Assembly: GCA_963969495.1 (NCBI GenBank)
Contig: OZ018321.1
Coordinates: forward strand, 121,547,129-121,611,128
Reading direction: 5' to 3'
Length of the DNA stretch: 64,000 nucleotides
From: Ceratothoa steindachneri
Lineage: Eukaryota; Arthropoda; Malacostraca; Isopoda; Cymothoidae
Shown: positions 12,141 through 23,875 of the stretch, in pieces
Numbering within the stretch: position 1 is the first letter of the stretch
How the letters are laid out: each line of letters begins with the position of its first letter
The notes under the pieces: model-generated
Database searches by the model: none
What the model saw: the letters and a program-made list of their open reading frames with translations, nothing else
Told to the model about the DNA's origin: nothing
Position numbers and translations under genes: made by a program

Positions 12141-13421
12141 AAATTTCAGATGCATATTCCAATCTCAGATGGCTCCAGGATGTCAGTGAAATTCTCATTT
12201 TGTTGTCTATCTGAAGAGAAGTGAAGCTGAATGCTAAAGCTGAACCACCAATCGTACAAGGAAGCAGAAACGATTTTTTTGTACTCATTGAATGTCCTCT
12301 CAAAGAAGTGTGGTTTTGCTTTGGATGTCTGGAAAGCCTATAGAAGCAATACGCTTGTCATTTAGGGCTGTCAACTCAGACATTGTCACTGATTTTCCAA
12401 AACCTCGATAATCGTATGATGTATTCAACCAACTCATTGAAGATACTCGTATATGTTCTGATGACCTGAGTTACATTACTTTTAGTTATGTCACATCCAT
12501 TAGTTTACTGTTTTTCTATAGATCCTAGTCAGTTATGCACGGTGATTAAACGCATCAGTAACAAACATGTCACGATAGCTAGTTGAACCAGTAGGTGCTT
12601 ATGCACAATAGAAGAGCCCGTTATTTCACTTTTCTATCCAGGCCAAGGGTGGCAGACTCTATAAGTTCATTTTTTTGCTCACTTCAACGGAGAAGAAACA
12701 TGTTTAATGCCGTTTTTCACGCTTTGCAAGGGTAAATAGGCGTGATAACGAGTGTGTAAGATTTAAAAGAGGTGTTAAAGATGATTCGAGCACGAAATGG
12801 TGTTGGAGATGCAGAGTCGGAAGAGCGTCCCGCTTGTCCATGTATCACCTGTAGCAGAAGCATTGCCTTTGCAACATAATGCACCACTTTGAGGGGTTTT
12901 CCACTGATGCGTTGTGTTTTTACCGAGCTTAAAGATACTTCTTGCTCTTTTCTTTTTCTTGCAGCTATATCACCAGACTAATGGATTCGACATCCTCAGC
13001 GAAACTACATCCTGAATATGATCACCATTGCTACCCCCACTCAAGTTATCCAGTAGTATAAAATCAGGCAAATCACCCATTTCCTTCAGCTCCTGAATGT
13101 TATCTGTAACTTTTTTATTGGATGTATGAAGTCTTCTATGATTATTTCTGTGCTTTGCAGATGATGAGGATCTAAAACATTTTCATTGATTTTCTGTAGG
13201 CTGGATTGCTATATGAATCATTCATTCTAGTTACAAGTTTCCATAATGTCAGTATCCATTAATAATCAAAAATGAGAAATGAACTTGCTTTATCACCATG
13301 AGAGAGATAAGATAATAAATAACCTTCACATGATATTTATGGTCTCCCCTCTTTTAAGGGATAATCATTTATGAAAGTTATCAAGAAACTAAAAAATGCC
13401 TCTTCTGCTGTCGAATATAAC
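12141..13421. other. Intergenic DNA, no gene seen
   Basis: No convincing coding or structural feature on either strand. A pyrimidine tract with CAG near 12960 resembles a splice acceptor, but no exon can be tied to it. Confidence 0.4.
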
Positions 13422-13422
13422 A

Positions 13423-13423
<1 letters not shown>

Positions 13424-13503
<80 letters not shown>

Positions 13504-13508
13504 CGCGT
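13424..13508. repeat. (TA)n microsatellite followed by (TG)n
   Basis: An uninterrupted TA run of about 64 bases leads into GTGTGTGTGTGTGCGCGTGT. Open frames of repeated Ile-Tyr here come from the repeat and are not genes. Confidence 0.97.
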
Positions 13509-14133
13509 GTTTCTAACAATACATATTCTTATAGATAGAAAGCACCAGGGGATTTTTTCTTTTAAAAAAAGATTTCACGAATGAAATATACTCTCACTAA
13601 AAATAATGCCGTAATTTTTGACAGCACGGATGCACTAGTATATATGACAATTATCTCTATTCAGCTTAAAGCTTTGAACAGTATATTAATATGATTGAAT
13701 TAAGTATTATTTTTACTAAATGATATGTCTTCTAAAATCAGAATTTAAATAATATTTTTTATTCTTTAACCTAAATTTATAACTATTGTTTATTTAATAT
13801 CGTTCTAAATAAGTAATATGAATAAAAATAAAGAACTCAGAGAAGCACAGAGAGTATGAATCCAACTCATCCATAGTCAAGAAATTGCTAAAAAATTAAA
13901 GTGTTCATGATACACTGTCCAAACCACTATAAAATGGTAAGAAGAGACCAAAATCTTTGTACGAGGAAAGACAAGGGGCAATAAACGTATTACAACAACT
14001 AGCCATAAAGATCTCTCATTCAGGATTTACTACCTAATCGCTTTAAATTTAAATTATCACTCAACACATTTAGAATGCCATTCAAATATCAACAAGCGAA
14101 AGGATGGAAGGAGAGAAAAAAAGTCATATACAA

Positions 14134-15664
14134 TGTATCCCAGAAAAATTTAACCGTAATTTGAACTAGTATAACTCAAAACCTATTAGAGATTTTTGAG
14201 TCCTGCAAAGCAAAACAAATTTATCAACTATGTATCTGTCGATTCTGGAAATTTCAATAAATTCCCTTTTACGATATTGATACACTAATGGGTTTAGTGG
14301 AGGCTATAAAAATAATATTTGCGCAAGGAAGTAAAATAATGAAACTTTGAAGTTTAGAATCAAAAAATATATTTAAATCTATTTTTAACAAAAACACCTT
14401 TTCATATGGGTAATAGTAATTCATTTTTTAATTATCAAAGCACTGTTTCCTTCCACATGTCCTCCATTTTTTTCCAAGTACAGTTGCGCCTTTGATCGCA
14501 TTAATTAAATAACTTCTTTGATTAACTTGTGATTTTCCTTAAGTCTAATGACTTCACGTGCGCCGTCCTGAATCCACCAAAGTCGATTGAATTCATTGCC
14601 GTAAATTTAAGAGAGTTCCTGGAAGTTCCTTTCGTTGATCATGCTCAGCTAGGCAGCACCATTCAAGTTATTCTCGTAAAACCATGGACCGACAAGATAG
14701 CCATTGCCGCATATTCGGATCCACAGAGACACATTCAGCTGACAAATACGTGTCTGAAAGTTGAATGCTTGGGGGTTTGTTCAGCGGCGCATTTCGCCCA
14801 ATGTTATGGCTATTTACCTCTACATTCATGAAAAAGGCTGCCTCGTCGTCACCAATCACAATGTTTTCCAAGAAACGAACAGATTTATGGAGAAGCCATT
14901 CGACAAATTGTCTACGACGAGGAACCAGTTTCAAGAAGCTGGTTCTTGCATGCATCTTATAGGGATGCCATTTTAAGTCATGTTTATTAATGCGGTTTAA
15001 TGATGACTTTGACAACTTTAACTCATTCTTTCTGACTGATACATGTGGATTTTGAAGAGATGTCATCTGAACATTTTCGATATTTTCTGTTGTTCTTATG
15101 GTTCTCATACGACCCGAACGACCTTTATTTAGATTTAAGCAGGTTCCTCCATGTTGGTATTTGTGAACATTTTTCCAAATTATGGGCTTGCTTGGTGGGG
15201 GCCTACCTGGAAAACGTTGTTCAAATGAATCTTGTACTTGTTTAATACTGCCAGTCTTAATAAAGTTTGTGACTACAAATACGCGTTGATCTTTTGTTAA
15301 CTGCATTATTAAAAGGGTTCTATGGAAGTAAACTTTTACACAGAAGTGCTTTTATTTTCTTAGTAAGCAATAATGACGAGACTATAGCACAGCGTGGCTG
15401 AAAAACCACTGTAAAATGGCCTAGGCTTTGCTTGAAGTCTCGCACAGTGACCTAGGCTACCTGGGCTTCGTTTTATTATTTTACTTCGTTGCACAAACAT
15501 ATTTTTGATAGCCTCCACTAAACTCATTAGTGTATAAATATCATGTAAGGAAATTTGATGATATTATATTTACAGAATCGACAGATAAATAGTTGGTAAA
15601 TAAAACACTGTTTGCAGAACCCGCTAACAGTGGGTTCCGCTAACTTTTTTCTTGGACACCCAGT

Positions 15665-15665
<1 letters not shown>
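14134..15665 (-). mobile_element. Tc1/mariner-type transposon with DUF4817-like transposase and long inverted repeats
   Basis: The two ends form inverted repeats of roughly 170 bases: ATCTGTCGATTCTG, then ACACTAATG and GTTTAGTGGAGGCTAT, read inward from both sides. The outer tips are TGTATCCCAGAAAAA and, reversed, CTGGGTGTCCAAGAAAAA, next to TA dinucleotides. TA target sites are usual for this superfamily. The element lies inside the older Tc1-like element at 13822-16450, between that element's N-terminal and catalytic parts. It is 1.5 kb and carries one broken transposase gene. Confidence 0.75.
14400..15306 (-). pseudogene. DUF4817/Tc1-mariner-type transposase, broken
   Basis: Translation starts at an ATG at 15306: MQLTKDQRVFVVTNF, a helix-turn-helix with FPGRPPPSKPIIWKN, a linker NLNKGRSGR, then KSSLNRINKHDLKWHPYK and the first catalytic Asp in NIVIGDDEAAFFMN. 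The frame is lost near 14700, but fragments continue: WWIQDGA (second Asp) near 14570 and a C-terminal YLEKNGGHVEG near 14450. The segment holding the third acidic residue (SPDLxPxD) is deleted. The family cuts and pastes DNA at TA sites in the nucleus. This copy is not expected to be active. Confidence 0.7.
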
Positions 15666-15708
<43 letters not shown>

Positions 15709-15757
15709 GTACCCTTCCTACTGCAATGAAAATTACGCCTTCTTAGAAGCCACATTG

Positions 15758-15838
<81 letters not shown>
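15666..15838. repeat. Two (TA)n microsatellites around a 58-base spacer
   Basis: TA runs at about 15669-15705 and 15763-15837 flank a short non-repeat piece that may belong to the Tc1-like transposase. They lie immediately beside the right end of the inserted transposon. Confidence 0.95.
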
Positions 15839-15841
<3 letters not shown>

Positions 15842-16759
15842 TGGCTAAAACTATGGTTTTCTGGTCAGAGGAAAGTAATTATCAGGTATCTGTGAAAGAA
15901 TATTGTATTGTTTTATTAATTGAAATTTATGTAATTTCTTTTAACTATTTTTGAGAAGAAAATTATTGCAAAATCGAACTTTTTTGCCAAAATTTGCAGA
16001 TTTTTCGCCTTTTACCTTGCCTGCCTGGGACCAACTTTTGGTATGGGTCTACATTTCTTTATCGGGACCAGGAGAAATGTTTTCTGCCATGATAGAATAA
16101 TTAAAACTTATACCACCATGTTGTCACAGGTTTTAGAGGTTTCTCTAAAAGAATTGCCGCTTACAACACTAAGAAATGGAGTTATATTTGAGAAGGCCAA
16201 TGCTCCATGTCAAACATCCAACCTCACCAAGAATTTGTTTGGAGAAATCAGGATAAACCTAAAGAACTGGCCATCAAAAAGCCCAGATTTAAATAAAATT
16301 TATTTGTTGTGGGTGGTGCTTGGAAAAGCAATAAGAAGTACCACATATTACAACCAGAGTGTGGAACGATAGCATAAAAAATTAAAGAAAATATGGTGAA
16401 AAGAACTTCAAGAAGAAGTAAAGCTGTAAGTAAAGTAAAAAAAATACGGGGTCCTTCTATGTATTAAAATAATTAGAAATAAATATATATTTACAAAAAA
16501 TTCATTTATCACAATTGTCTAATTAAATTTTATGAATGATTACATCGGGTGTTTTATACCTTTGGCCAAGGGTCTACATTTGAGAGTAGAAAAACACCAA
16601 TTTAAAAAAGTGCATAGCAAATTTAAACGATTGTCTTTTTCAAGAATGCCATATTGAAATATGCGAGATGGAAAATAGAAAGCCTAAAGATGATCAAATA
16701 ACACGATTTTCGTTGGAGCCTTGCTGTGTCATAAAATATTTATTTTTAAAATAATATAG

Positions 16760-17855
16760 TGTGAGGAAATGCCCTTTTGATGACCACCGTGAGAGGAAGC
16801 CCCTTGGTGATACCCTTCTATTCTTTCAAGACCACCTGACACAGCGTGAGAATTTTAGAAAGTCGAGGAAGAATCCGTCACTCGCTTAATCGCCCGTCCC
16901 AGCTGTGTTAGATTTCAGACGCTGATCCTGTCACCCCCTCCCCTGCAATGACGTCGAGCGCGGTCATATTAACCCTACCCCGACATCGTGAAGCGAGTTT
17001 GATCGATAGGAACGCGGCGTTATCATGAATTGTGTTTGCTTAGACTAGCGGCAAGAATTCCTAGGGGACGTCAAGGCCCCGAGGTGTCTAGCAGAGCAGC
17101 CAGTCGGGTATTTAACTCGAAGCTCATCATCTCTCGAGGAGATTGAAAGCCCACCATTTATTCCGTCCGGACTGCCGTCTATTTCCCGTGCCCTCTCGTA
17201 ACTCGTCGTCGTACGTCGTCGAAGATATCCTCAGCAGATCTACCTTTGTTAAGTATTGCCCCCCCTGTTCAGAGAAAAGCTATCGAGCCCCCTTCTTCCC
17301 GGAGAACTGTGCAGTCCTCTCCTCTTCACGACCCCTTCAAGATTCCAGTCTTTCGAGTCTGAGACTCCCTCCTAATCAGCAGAATCGTTTCGAGTTAAGA
17401 TTACCTCTCTCTGGAGCAGAGAAAATCTCATTTTTCATCATGAAGTAATCCAACCCCTTTTTCAAGTCCTCCAGGTCAAGACTCCTCAAAGTATCTTCTT
17501 GAAGACCTGCGCCGTTGTCTTTCACCCCAAATCCAATTCGCCCGCGCTTGATTACCTCAGATTACCTCGTTAATAATCATTTAATTCATTTAACCACAAT
17601 AATTAATCTTTTCCCCTTTTCTATATATATAAATTGCCCCTTTTTGTCATATATATTAAAATTATATTTTAGGGTATTGTATTTATATATCCTTTGACCT
17701 GCAACTTGGCAAGCCATTAATCTAACCCCGGTCAACCGTAATTCGCATTCTTTATTAATCGCCCGACATAACTCAAGCGGCCTGAGGCCAGTTGTCTACC
17801 TGTACTTGTGTAAGATTCTGAGAGCCGAGCTAGTATACACAGGTATACCTCTACA
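16760..17855 (+). repeat. LTR G1 (family G), 5' LTR or solo LTR
   Basis: This block begins TGTGAGGAAATG and ends CCTCTACA. Long parts match 48734-51379 and 52182-53458, for example CTCCTCAAAGTATCTTC, GAAGACCTGCGCCGTTGTC and CTTGGCAAGCCATTA. The third copy has a perfect 5-bp target duplication at exactly these ends, which defines the boundaries. Flanks here are TATAG before and TATAT after, a 4/5 match. TACAG after copy G2 also matches 4/5, so this is either a solo LTR or the 5' LTR of element E. It contains a short natural (TA)n tract near 17623. The frame at 17143-17448 is LTR sequence and not a gene. Confidence 0.7.
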
Positions 17856-17876
17856 TATATAACTATAACTATATTT

Positions 17877-17909
<33 letters not shown>
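17856..17909. repeat. TA-rich tract ending in (TA)n
   Basis: A TA-rich stretch follows LTR G1 and ends in an uninterrupted (TA)n run against the 3' end of Penelope element F. Related LTR elements here have a similar TA-rich spacer between 5' LTR and primer-binding site, so F may have inserted into such a spacer. Confidence 0.85.
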
Positions 17910-17913
<4 letters not shown>

Positions 17914-17948
17914 AGTGAAACCACTGTATAAAAGCTAAAAGTTTAATT

Positions 17949-17996
17949 TACGAGACAAGTTTCAGTATGTCGTTTATCATACCCTCTTCAGTCGTA
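17949..17996 (-). ncRNA. Type I-like hammerhead ribozyme motif in Penelope F tail
   Basis: On the minus strand the order is stem I strand TACGA, core CTGAAGA, stem II GTATG/CATAC with an 8-base loop plus a G-T closing pair, core GAAAC, a 2-base loop, GTC (cleavage after the C), and stem I partner TCGTA. Every conserved core position is present; position 7 is A, which is a tolerated site. The very short stem III is typical of the hammerheads reported in Penelope-like elements, which are thought to cleave as dimers. It lies between the endonuclease gene and the (TA)n end. Confidence 0.75.
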
Positions 17997-18278
17997 TACT
18001 GAGAATGCAATTGTTACAAGAGTCTATAAATAGCGTACATATCATAAAAAACAAAAGAAAAACAACAAATAAATACAAAACAAGGAAAAAGGTCATTAAT
18101 CATGGGGTGTAAGTCTAAGATCATTGATTAAGCTGTTTACGATGAGGTTACGAGAATAGAGGCTGCATTTCAATTGTTCATCTGACAAATTAAAATTGGG
18201 AATTTCTCCTATTAATATAGATTCTACTATTTTTCTTTTAGGGAAATCTTTACAATTATATATGTTTTGTGCCTTTCA

Positions 18279-19670
18279 CTAGTCAAGTTGATGGTTGAAG
18301 TTGTTAATATGATTATAAATACTGGATGTGGTACTGCCTCGTCTGAAATCACCTTTATGTTCATAAATTGGTTTTGGTAAGGTTCTTCCGTTCTCTCCTA
18401 TATAAAATGAGGGACAGTTTGTAGAGCCACACGGGATTAAATATACACATGCTTTATTTGGCTGATCCACGGGCTTGGTCGAAGGGAAAGATTTAAGGAT
18501 AGAAAAAGGGTATTTAAATGTGGCTAGGCTTAGGGAAGTAACTTTGTTCACTCCTTTAAGGAGGGGAGAAAAAGGAAGGGATAAATACTTCGTATAACTA
18601 AATTTGTTTTTATCCTTAGGACGGTAATGAGTAGATTTGCGTTAGATAAACTTTCATTGTTCACGTGGAGGGGATAATTTAATTCAATGAAACTGCAGGT
18701 TATATATGTAATCTCGTCTTTTAGAAAGCAAGGGTCACATATCCTAAGTGCTTTCAAAAACATACCAGATGCAACGGCTCGCTTAATGTTAATATCAAGA
18801 TATCAAGATGAGAAAAGAAATAGATATAAGAGTTAACTGGATTGGTTTTCGATACACAGCAAGCTAATTTTGTCAATGACTCTAACAATTTTTACATCAA
18901 GAAAGTATATATAATTATCTTTTTCCCAATCTACTTTAAAATTGATAGAGGAATGTAAGTCGTTAAGATTTTTAAGGAAATTTTCAAATAAGTTTAAACT
19001 ATCTATAGGCCAAATCAATATGACATCATCTACATACCTATACCATACACAATTAGGATGAAGACTCACAGAAGGGAGTAATGATATTTCGAGATGCTCC
19101 ATAAAAAGGTTACATACTATGGGCGATTAAGGACTACTCATGCTAGGACCATATTTTTGATGGCAAAATCCATATCGCTGATGAATACATTGTCAATAAC
19201 ACAAAATTTAACAAGATTTATAATATTATGTTTGCCTAGACGGAGGTTTAATTTTTGATTATCTAATACCTTAGATAGAACATCAAGAGCTTCGTTAACT
19301 TGGACATTAGTGAACAGGCTCTCCACATTAAAGCTTATAAAGCGGCTTCCTTATAAGTTGATTTTCCTAAATCTTTGAATGAAATCAGAAATTCAGATTT
19401 CATTGTGAAGGAGAAGTCAATCCAACTGCGTCAGCAAGAAGGGAGGCTAACCACTTCGAGAGTTTGTATGCATGAGAGTCGATACATGATATAGTAGGTT
19501 GGAGTGGCGTTCCTCTTTTGTTGATTTTTTGCAGACCATACATACGTGGAAGTGATGGGTTGGTAGGTTTAAAACGCTGAAGAAGGTCTAGGTTGGATAG
19601 TTTGAGCAATTTTGTGAGAGTTTAGTTAAGGACTTCGGTTTTATTTTTGAATGGGTTAGAAGATAAGTTT
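18279..19670 (-). pseudogene. Penelope RT plus GIY-YIG endonuclease ORF, broken
   Basis: The N-terminal part (19609-19400) has NPSLPRMYGLQKINKRGTP and a CIDSHAYKLSKWL segment, typical of Penelope RT. After frameshifts, EHLEISLLPSVSLHPNCVW leads to the catalytic RYVDDVILIW (about 19040), then NFKVDWEKDNYIYFLDVKI. Further breaks lead to FLKALRICDPCFLKDEI (18763-18700). The C-terminus (18551-18279) holds the GIY-YIG domain: CVYLIPCGS, then SFYIGENGRTL and YEHKGDFRRG. At least five frameshifts or stops make it inactive. Confidence 0.8.
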
Positions 19671-19681
19671 CCGTAAATGTT

Positions 19682-19859
19682 TATCGAAATATGGCCAAGT
19701 GTACGGGAATATACGCACACAGGCACTAAGGTAGGCTAAGCAAGGCAACAACTGTTGTTGTTCTAAGATTGCGATTTGAATAGTTAGCTGCAGCTGCGCC
19801 GTGACCAAGGAATATTCCAAACACAACCACAAAAATAGATTTTTATACACAATAAATAT

Positions 19860-19892
<33 letters not shown>

Positions 19893-20939
19893 AGTAGGTA
19901 TATGAATAAGACGGAATTAGGTTCCGAATACTAATTGGATAACCAGGGTTATTAAATAGTTATAAAGGGAGATTTAGGGTAGGGAGCGATTTAGTTCATT
20001 TGAACCTCGAGAGTAAAGCTGGGCGAACTTGGAGGAGGGGGGTTTTGGTAACCTTGGTTACTATCGGGTGTAACCGGAAACCCGAAGAAGGTGGTGCAAC
20101 TCTCTCCAAACACTGATTTAACGAAATGTGGGCCTTTTGTTCTCCGGAGGTCACCGAAAGAACTTCGGTGGGGGCGGGGGTGACTTCTCCAAACTCGGAT
20201 TGAGCGAGCTATCGGGCCTCTTGTCCTCAAGAAGTCACCGGTCGAACATCGAAGGGAGGTGGTGGGGAGATGACTTCTCCAATCTCGGATTGAGCGAGCT
20301 ATTGGGCCTCGTGTCCTCAAGAGGTCACCAGAAGAACTTTGGAGGACAGCTTCTCCAATCCTTGATCCGAAGGCGGTTGAGAAAGGCTGACGTTGCCTCA
20401 AGAGACTCCTCTCCCTAACCCGAAGATACAAGCATGATGTCCAGCTCTTCTGTGGCCTGCAACAGTCACTTAGCACTTCTCGGAGAAATCCTCGTTGAAT
20501 CGAACCTCCGTTCGGGACAGCACCGTCTAACAAAATATGTGGGTAATCCTTGGGAGGTTGCATATGTACCCGGATTTCTCCAAAACAGGAAGAGAGAGGG
20601 CGTCCTTCTCCAACACTCATTTTCGGGCGGGACAACCGCGCGTGTCCTTACGGGAAAGTGTAAGAAGCCGAGATCAGCGGATCTGACGGAACTACCAGCG
20701 GCTGGAGGCATAAAAGTTGTCCGAGGCAAACCTACAAATTAGGTGAATATCTCCCGAACTGAGGGGAGGGAAGATTAACACGGCGAGGACAAAGCCTTCA
20801 ATTTCAGCGTCATGCCTCGGTGTGAATCTCTCAGTGACCTGGTGGAAAGTCTAAAAATGGTGAAGTCGGAAGGGAAGGGGGGTAACGGATCGTCTTCTCT
20901 CCCGAAGGAAATACTACTATTTTAGTGTATCCATCTACA
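19682..20939 (-). repeat. 3' LTR of element C
   Basis: On the minus strand it starts TGTAGATGG and ends at TTCGATA. It matches 37955-39151 along its length, for example ATATACGCACACAGGC and GATTGAGCGAGCTAT. It carries an extra (TA)n of about 30 bases at 19862-19891. Open frames across 19991-20742 on both strands, such as that encoding repeated Arg/Ser-Gly-Asp-Leu, are LTR sequence that includes internal repeats near 20150-20330, and are not genes. Confidence 0.8.
20140..20350. repeat. Short tandem repeats within C LTR
   Basis: Units containing CTTCTCCAAACTCGGATTGAGCGAGCTATCGG-like text, then GGGCCT...GTCCTCAAGAGGTCACC, recur about three times. This makes parallel open frames on both strands. 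Confidence 0.6.
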
Positions 20940-21187
20940 CTCCTCCCTATCCAAAGACATTTCTACATACAGCACAGAGCACTTTGGGGTGAAAAAATGT
21001 CTACAACTAATTTCATCAAGAGGGGAAACTTATAAAGCTACAATTTAACATTTATTAACTGAGAAAAAAAGCATATAACACTACACGGGATTTACATATA
21101 TGTAACCACAGATAAATTAATCTATACATACGCACCCACAACATCAACAATGCAAAAAAAAGAGGAAACTACTATTTACAAAATGAG

Positions 21188-22570
21188 TCAAACACGAATT
21201 TTACTATACACACAGGTTGTTGGAAGGGGGTGGGGTTCTATTGGATTACTACTCAAGCTATCGGCTAGGCAGTTGTCGTTGCCTTTAACATACATGATCC
21301 AAAATTGGTTCTTACAGTTTTTTAGGTACGCCAGGGGTTTGTGATCACTTTCGACAATAAATTCTTTACCTATGAGATACATATTAAACTTACGCATAGA
21401 CCACACTATGGCTAAAGCTTCGAGCTTTATAGTAACATAAGCCTTTTCACGATAGGATAGGTTCCTACTAGCATATCATACCAGATATTCCACTCCATCC
21501 GCATCATATTGGACGAGAGCACAACCTAGGAAATCCTGGTAGGCATCGCTACGAACCCCGAATGTTTTATTAGGATTCGGTAATCTCAAAATAGGGGCAG
21601 AGATTAGTTTGTCTTTTAACTGGTGGAAGCGATCTTCCGCAGAAGGGGTCCAATTGACTGGATCGGGGGCCGTTCCATTAAGGGCCGAGGCTATGGCTTT
21701 GAAATTCGCTACAAAACGACTATAGAATGATACAGGTCCCAAAACGGAACGAAGCTGTTTCTTCGTTCGGGAAAGCGGCATTTCTGAAATAGCCTTTACC
21801 TTGGCGTCCTGGCGAAGCTTTTGGTTCCTACCGCCAAGGAAGCGAAGGTAGTTAATAGTGTCATAGGTGAAGTGACACTTTGTCGGGCCTACCGCGAATC
21901 CATGTACGCGTAACTGGGACAGAAGCGCGCACAGAGACTGTACGTCTAGGTCCCAGGTACAAGTAGCGACGTACCCGTTATCGAAATAAAACCTCACATT
22001 CGATAGGCAATGTAACAACCGGCGCATGATCCGGTTATAACTTCCGCAAAGAGTTACCAATACAAAAGGAAGTCGAGTAAACTGAAATAACCCCATTTCG
22101 GTAGCGAAAACGGTAAACCGCTTTGATTGCTCTGAAAGCGGCACTTGGTGCTAGGCTTTGCAGAGGTGGATCTCCGGAATGAATTTTGCGTCTTCGAAGG
22201 CATGAAGACTTTGGTCGATTAGGGGTTTTGGTTCCGCGTTAAACTGTTTAACCTCGTTTAATTAGCGAAAATCGACGCAAATCCTAAACGACTTGTCAGG
22301 CTTCCTAACCATGGCAATCGGGGAGCAAAAATTGGACGACGAGGGTTTTATTATTCCTAATTTTAATAAGTTCTCGATCTCTGCATTGAAAGTCGGCCGT
22401 AAATGTACGGGTATAGTATAAGGATTGGTTCTTATCGCATCTTGAGTAGTGAGGACAATCTCATGCGTAAATTGGGTTGAACAATACGGGAATTCTAAAA
22501 TTACTTTGGAAAAGCCTTACAATATGGCAAGCAATTGAGCCCTCACATTAGAGGCGAGATTAAGGTTTAC
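21188..22570 (-). pseudogene. RT and RNase H of element C
   Basis: The minus strand from 22570 gives RT fingers YTIPVHLRPTFNAEIENLL and IAMVRKPDKSFRICVDFR, then palm pieces HQVPLSEQSKRFTVF, RLPFVLVTLCGSYNRIM and VRFYFDNGYVATCTWD (YxDD-type box with the second Asp changed to Asn). The thumb follows (KAISEMPLSRTKKQLRS), then RNase H (FGVRSDAYQDFLGCALVQ, IVESDHKPLAYL, NDNCLADSLS). Stops and a short deletion after the DHKPLAYL region break the frame. The upstream RT end is interrupted at 22570/22571 by LTR1 of the A/B composite, and the integrase part continues at 34449. Confidence 0.85.
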
Positions 22571-23874
22571 TGTGATAGAACGGGTTGAGGCCGCGTCAAT
22601 TTCAACCCCTATTACATGTTATTTAAAACCACGATGCTCCTACGTGCATCTTCGCTTTGACACTTGGCGCCTTATCGCAGCCACCTGAGACAATGTTTAA
22701 ACAAGGAGGTTTATCTTCCCCTGTTCGCCCCCATACGTCGACCTCGCCAGATTGAGTTAGGCTTATGGGCAGATAAGGCATTGTTCCCAGGCTCAGTTGT
22801 GCATTCCCTCAAAGCTCTCACTCCATTGTCCCACACGCCAAGGGAGTGTCTCGACTATTTAGATGGAAACTTTACCACTAAGAGCAGATTGGAGATCCAG
22901 ATTTTCGTCGCAAAACATCAGCCCGACCCTCTCTCACTTTGTGCGCCAAGAGACCTCGACCTCGAGATTCACCATCACTTGTCCGGAAGGAGGACAATAT
23001 CCCTTGAGTGCCAAGGTTCGAGCCTTTCGTGACGCCAAGTCCACAGGGCTTTCCCCTCGTTGTTCAGAAAGAGAACAACGTTAGAACAGCCATTATTCGT
23101 TCGAGCCCGTCGACCAGAAACGGTTCTCACCCCTTCCCCTGTTGTTCAGAAGAGAACAACGTAGAACAGCCATTGTTTTTTTGAGCCCGTTCGCCAAGAA
23201 TCGGTTTTTACACTTCCCCCTTGTTGTTCAGAAGAAAACAACATTAGAACAGCCATTGTTCTTGAGCCCGTAGACAAGAGACGGTTCTCACCCCCCCTGT
23301 TGTTCAGAAGAGAACAAAGTAGAACAGCCATTGTTCTTCAAGCCGTTCGTCGAGAAACGGTTCTCATTCCCGAGACGCCACGTCAGGATTCTTTTATTCC
23401 CCCCCTTAGGCTGGAACTCACCAGCGGACCAAAAATTCCTTCACGTCGACTTCCTCTGCACCACGAGTATAAAATTACGTAAGATGAACGTTACCTTTGA
23501 GTATTTAACCCTTTTGTCAATTCTATCCTGTGCTTTGAATGGTCTAGCGAACCATCCCATCTCTGTAACTTTATATTTGTTTTACCCTCCTTAATCTTTT
23601 AATCCTCGGATTAGCCCGAGCCCCCATGACCCTTTCCATTCTCTGTTTATGTCAATATTTTCCGTTTTGTGTATTGTTGATAGTTATTATTATTAAAACT
23701 CTATTTTATTAATGATAGCCATATTATTATCATTGAGCTCAGTTCCACTTCTTAAGCATATCGAAGATACATAATATCGGCCCGCCAGACATCCACGCAC
23801 TCTAAAGATAATTAAAGAAGTTCCCTCAACGAATAGTTATATATGGTATATCGTCGAGAGTCCATTCTACGACA
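22571..23874 (+). repeat. LTR1, A subtype
   Basis: Runs from TGTGATAGAACGG to CATTCTACGACA. It shares with LTR4 a start containing GGTTGAGGCC and the text GATGCTCC(T/C)ACGTGCATC. It holds four units of the GTTGTTC...GAACAAC repeat at 23060-23340. The frames at 22664-23032 and nearby are repeat-derived. The polyadenylation word seen in B LTRs is altered here (TTAAAACTC). Confidence 0.85.
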
Positions 23875-23875
23875 T

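Larger units (their letters stand above)
13822..16450 (+). mobile_element. Decayed Tc1-like transposon, interrupted
   Basis: The plus-strand frames at 13822-14090 resemble a Tc1 N-terminal helix-turn-helix: QEIAKKLKCS, YTVQTTIKW and an RGKTRGNKR basic stretch. After an inserted transposon and two microsatellites, the protein resumes at 15838 ([13 protein letters not shown], the first catalytic region). It continues at 16030-16372 with SGPGEMF, then VIFEKANAPCQTS (family motif DNAPCHT) and NWPSKSPDLN. Multiple stops and frameshifts make it non-functional. I could not identify its terminal inverted repeats. Confidence 0.65.
17910..19676 (-). mobile_element. Penelope-like retroelement F, 5'-truncated
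   Basis: Read on the minus strand, it runs from RT at about 19676 to a GIY-YIG endonuclease at about 18279 and a non-coding tail with a hammerhead motif to 17910, beside (TA)n. Penelope elements copy their RNA with a telomerase-like RT and cut targets with the GIY-YIG domain. The upstream end is cut where LTR element C begins (target duplication ATGTT at 19677-19681 and 39152-39156). The sequence beyond C (39157 onward) does not continue a recognisable Penelope RT, so F was probably already truncated. Confidence 0.8.

Noticed and set aside
13396..13584. Ile-Tyr repeat proteins here and at 37751-38002, 51003-51260 and 53106-53297
   Set aside because: They are translations of (TA)n microsatellites.
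19991..20742. Protein genes within 19991-20742
   Set aside because: The frames lie inside the 3' LTR of C and derive from its short internal repeats.
22664..23084. A 122-codon frame, with its counterpart at 33290-33709, as an accessory gene
   Set aside because: Both lie wholly within LTRs and are not conserved in frame in the B subtype LTRs.
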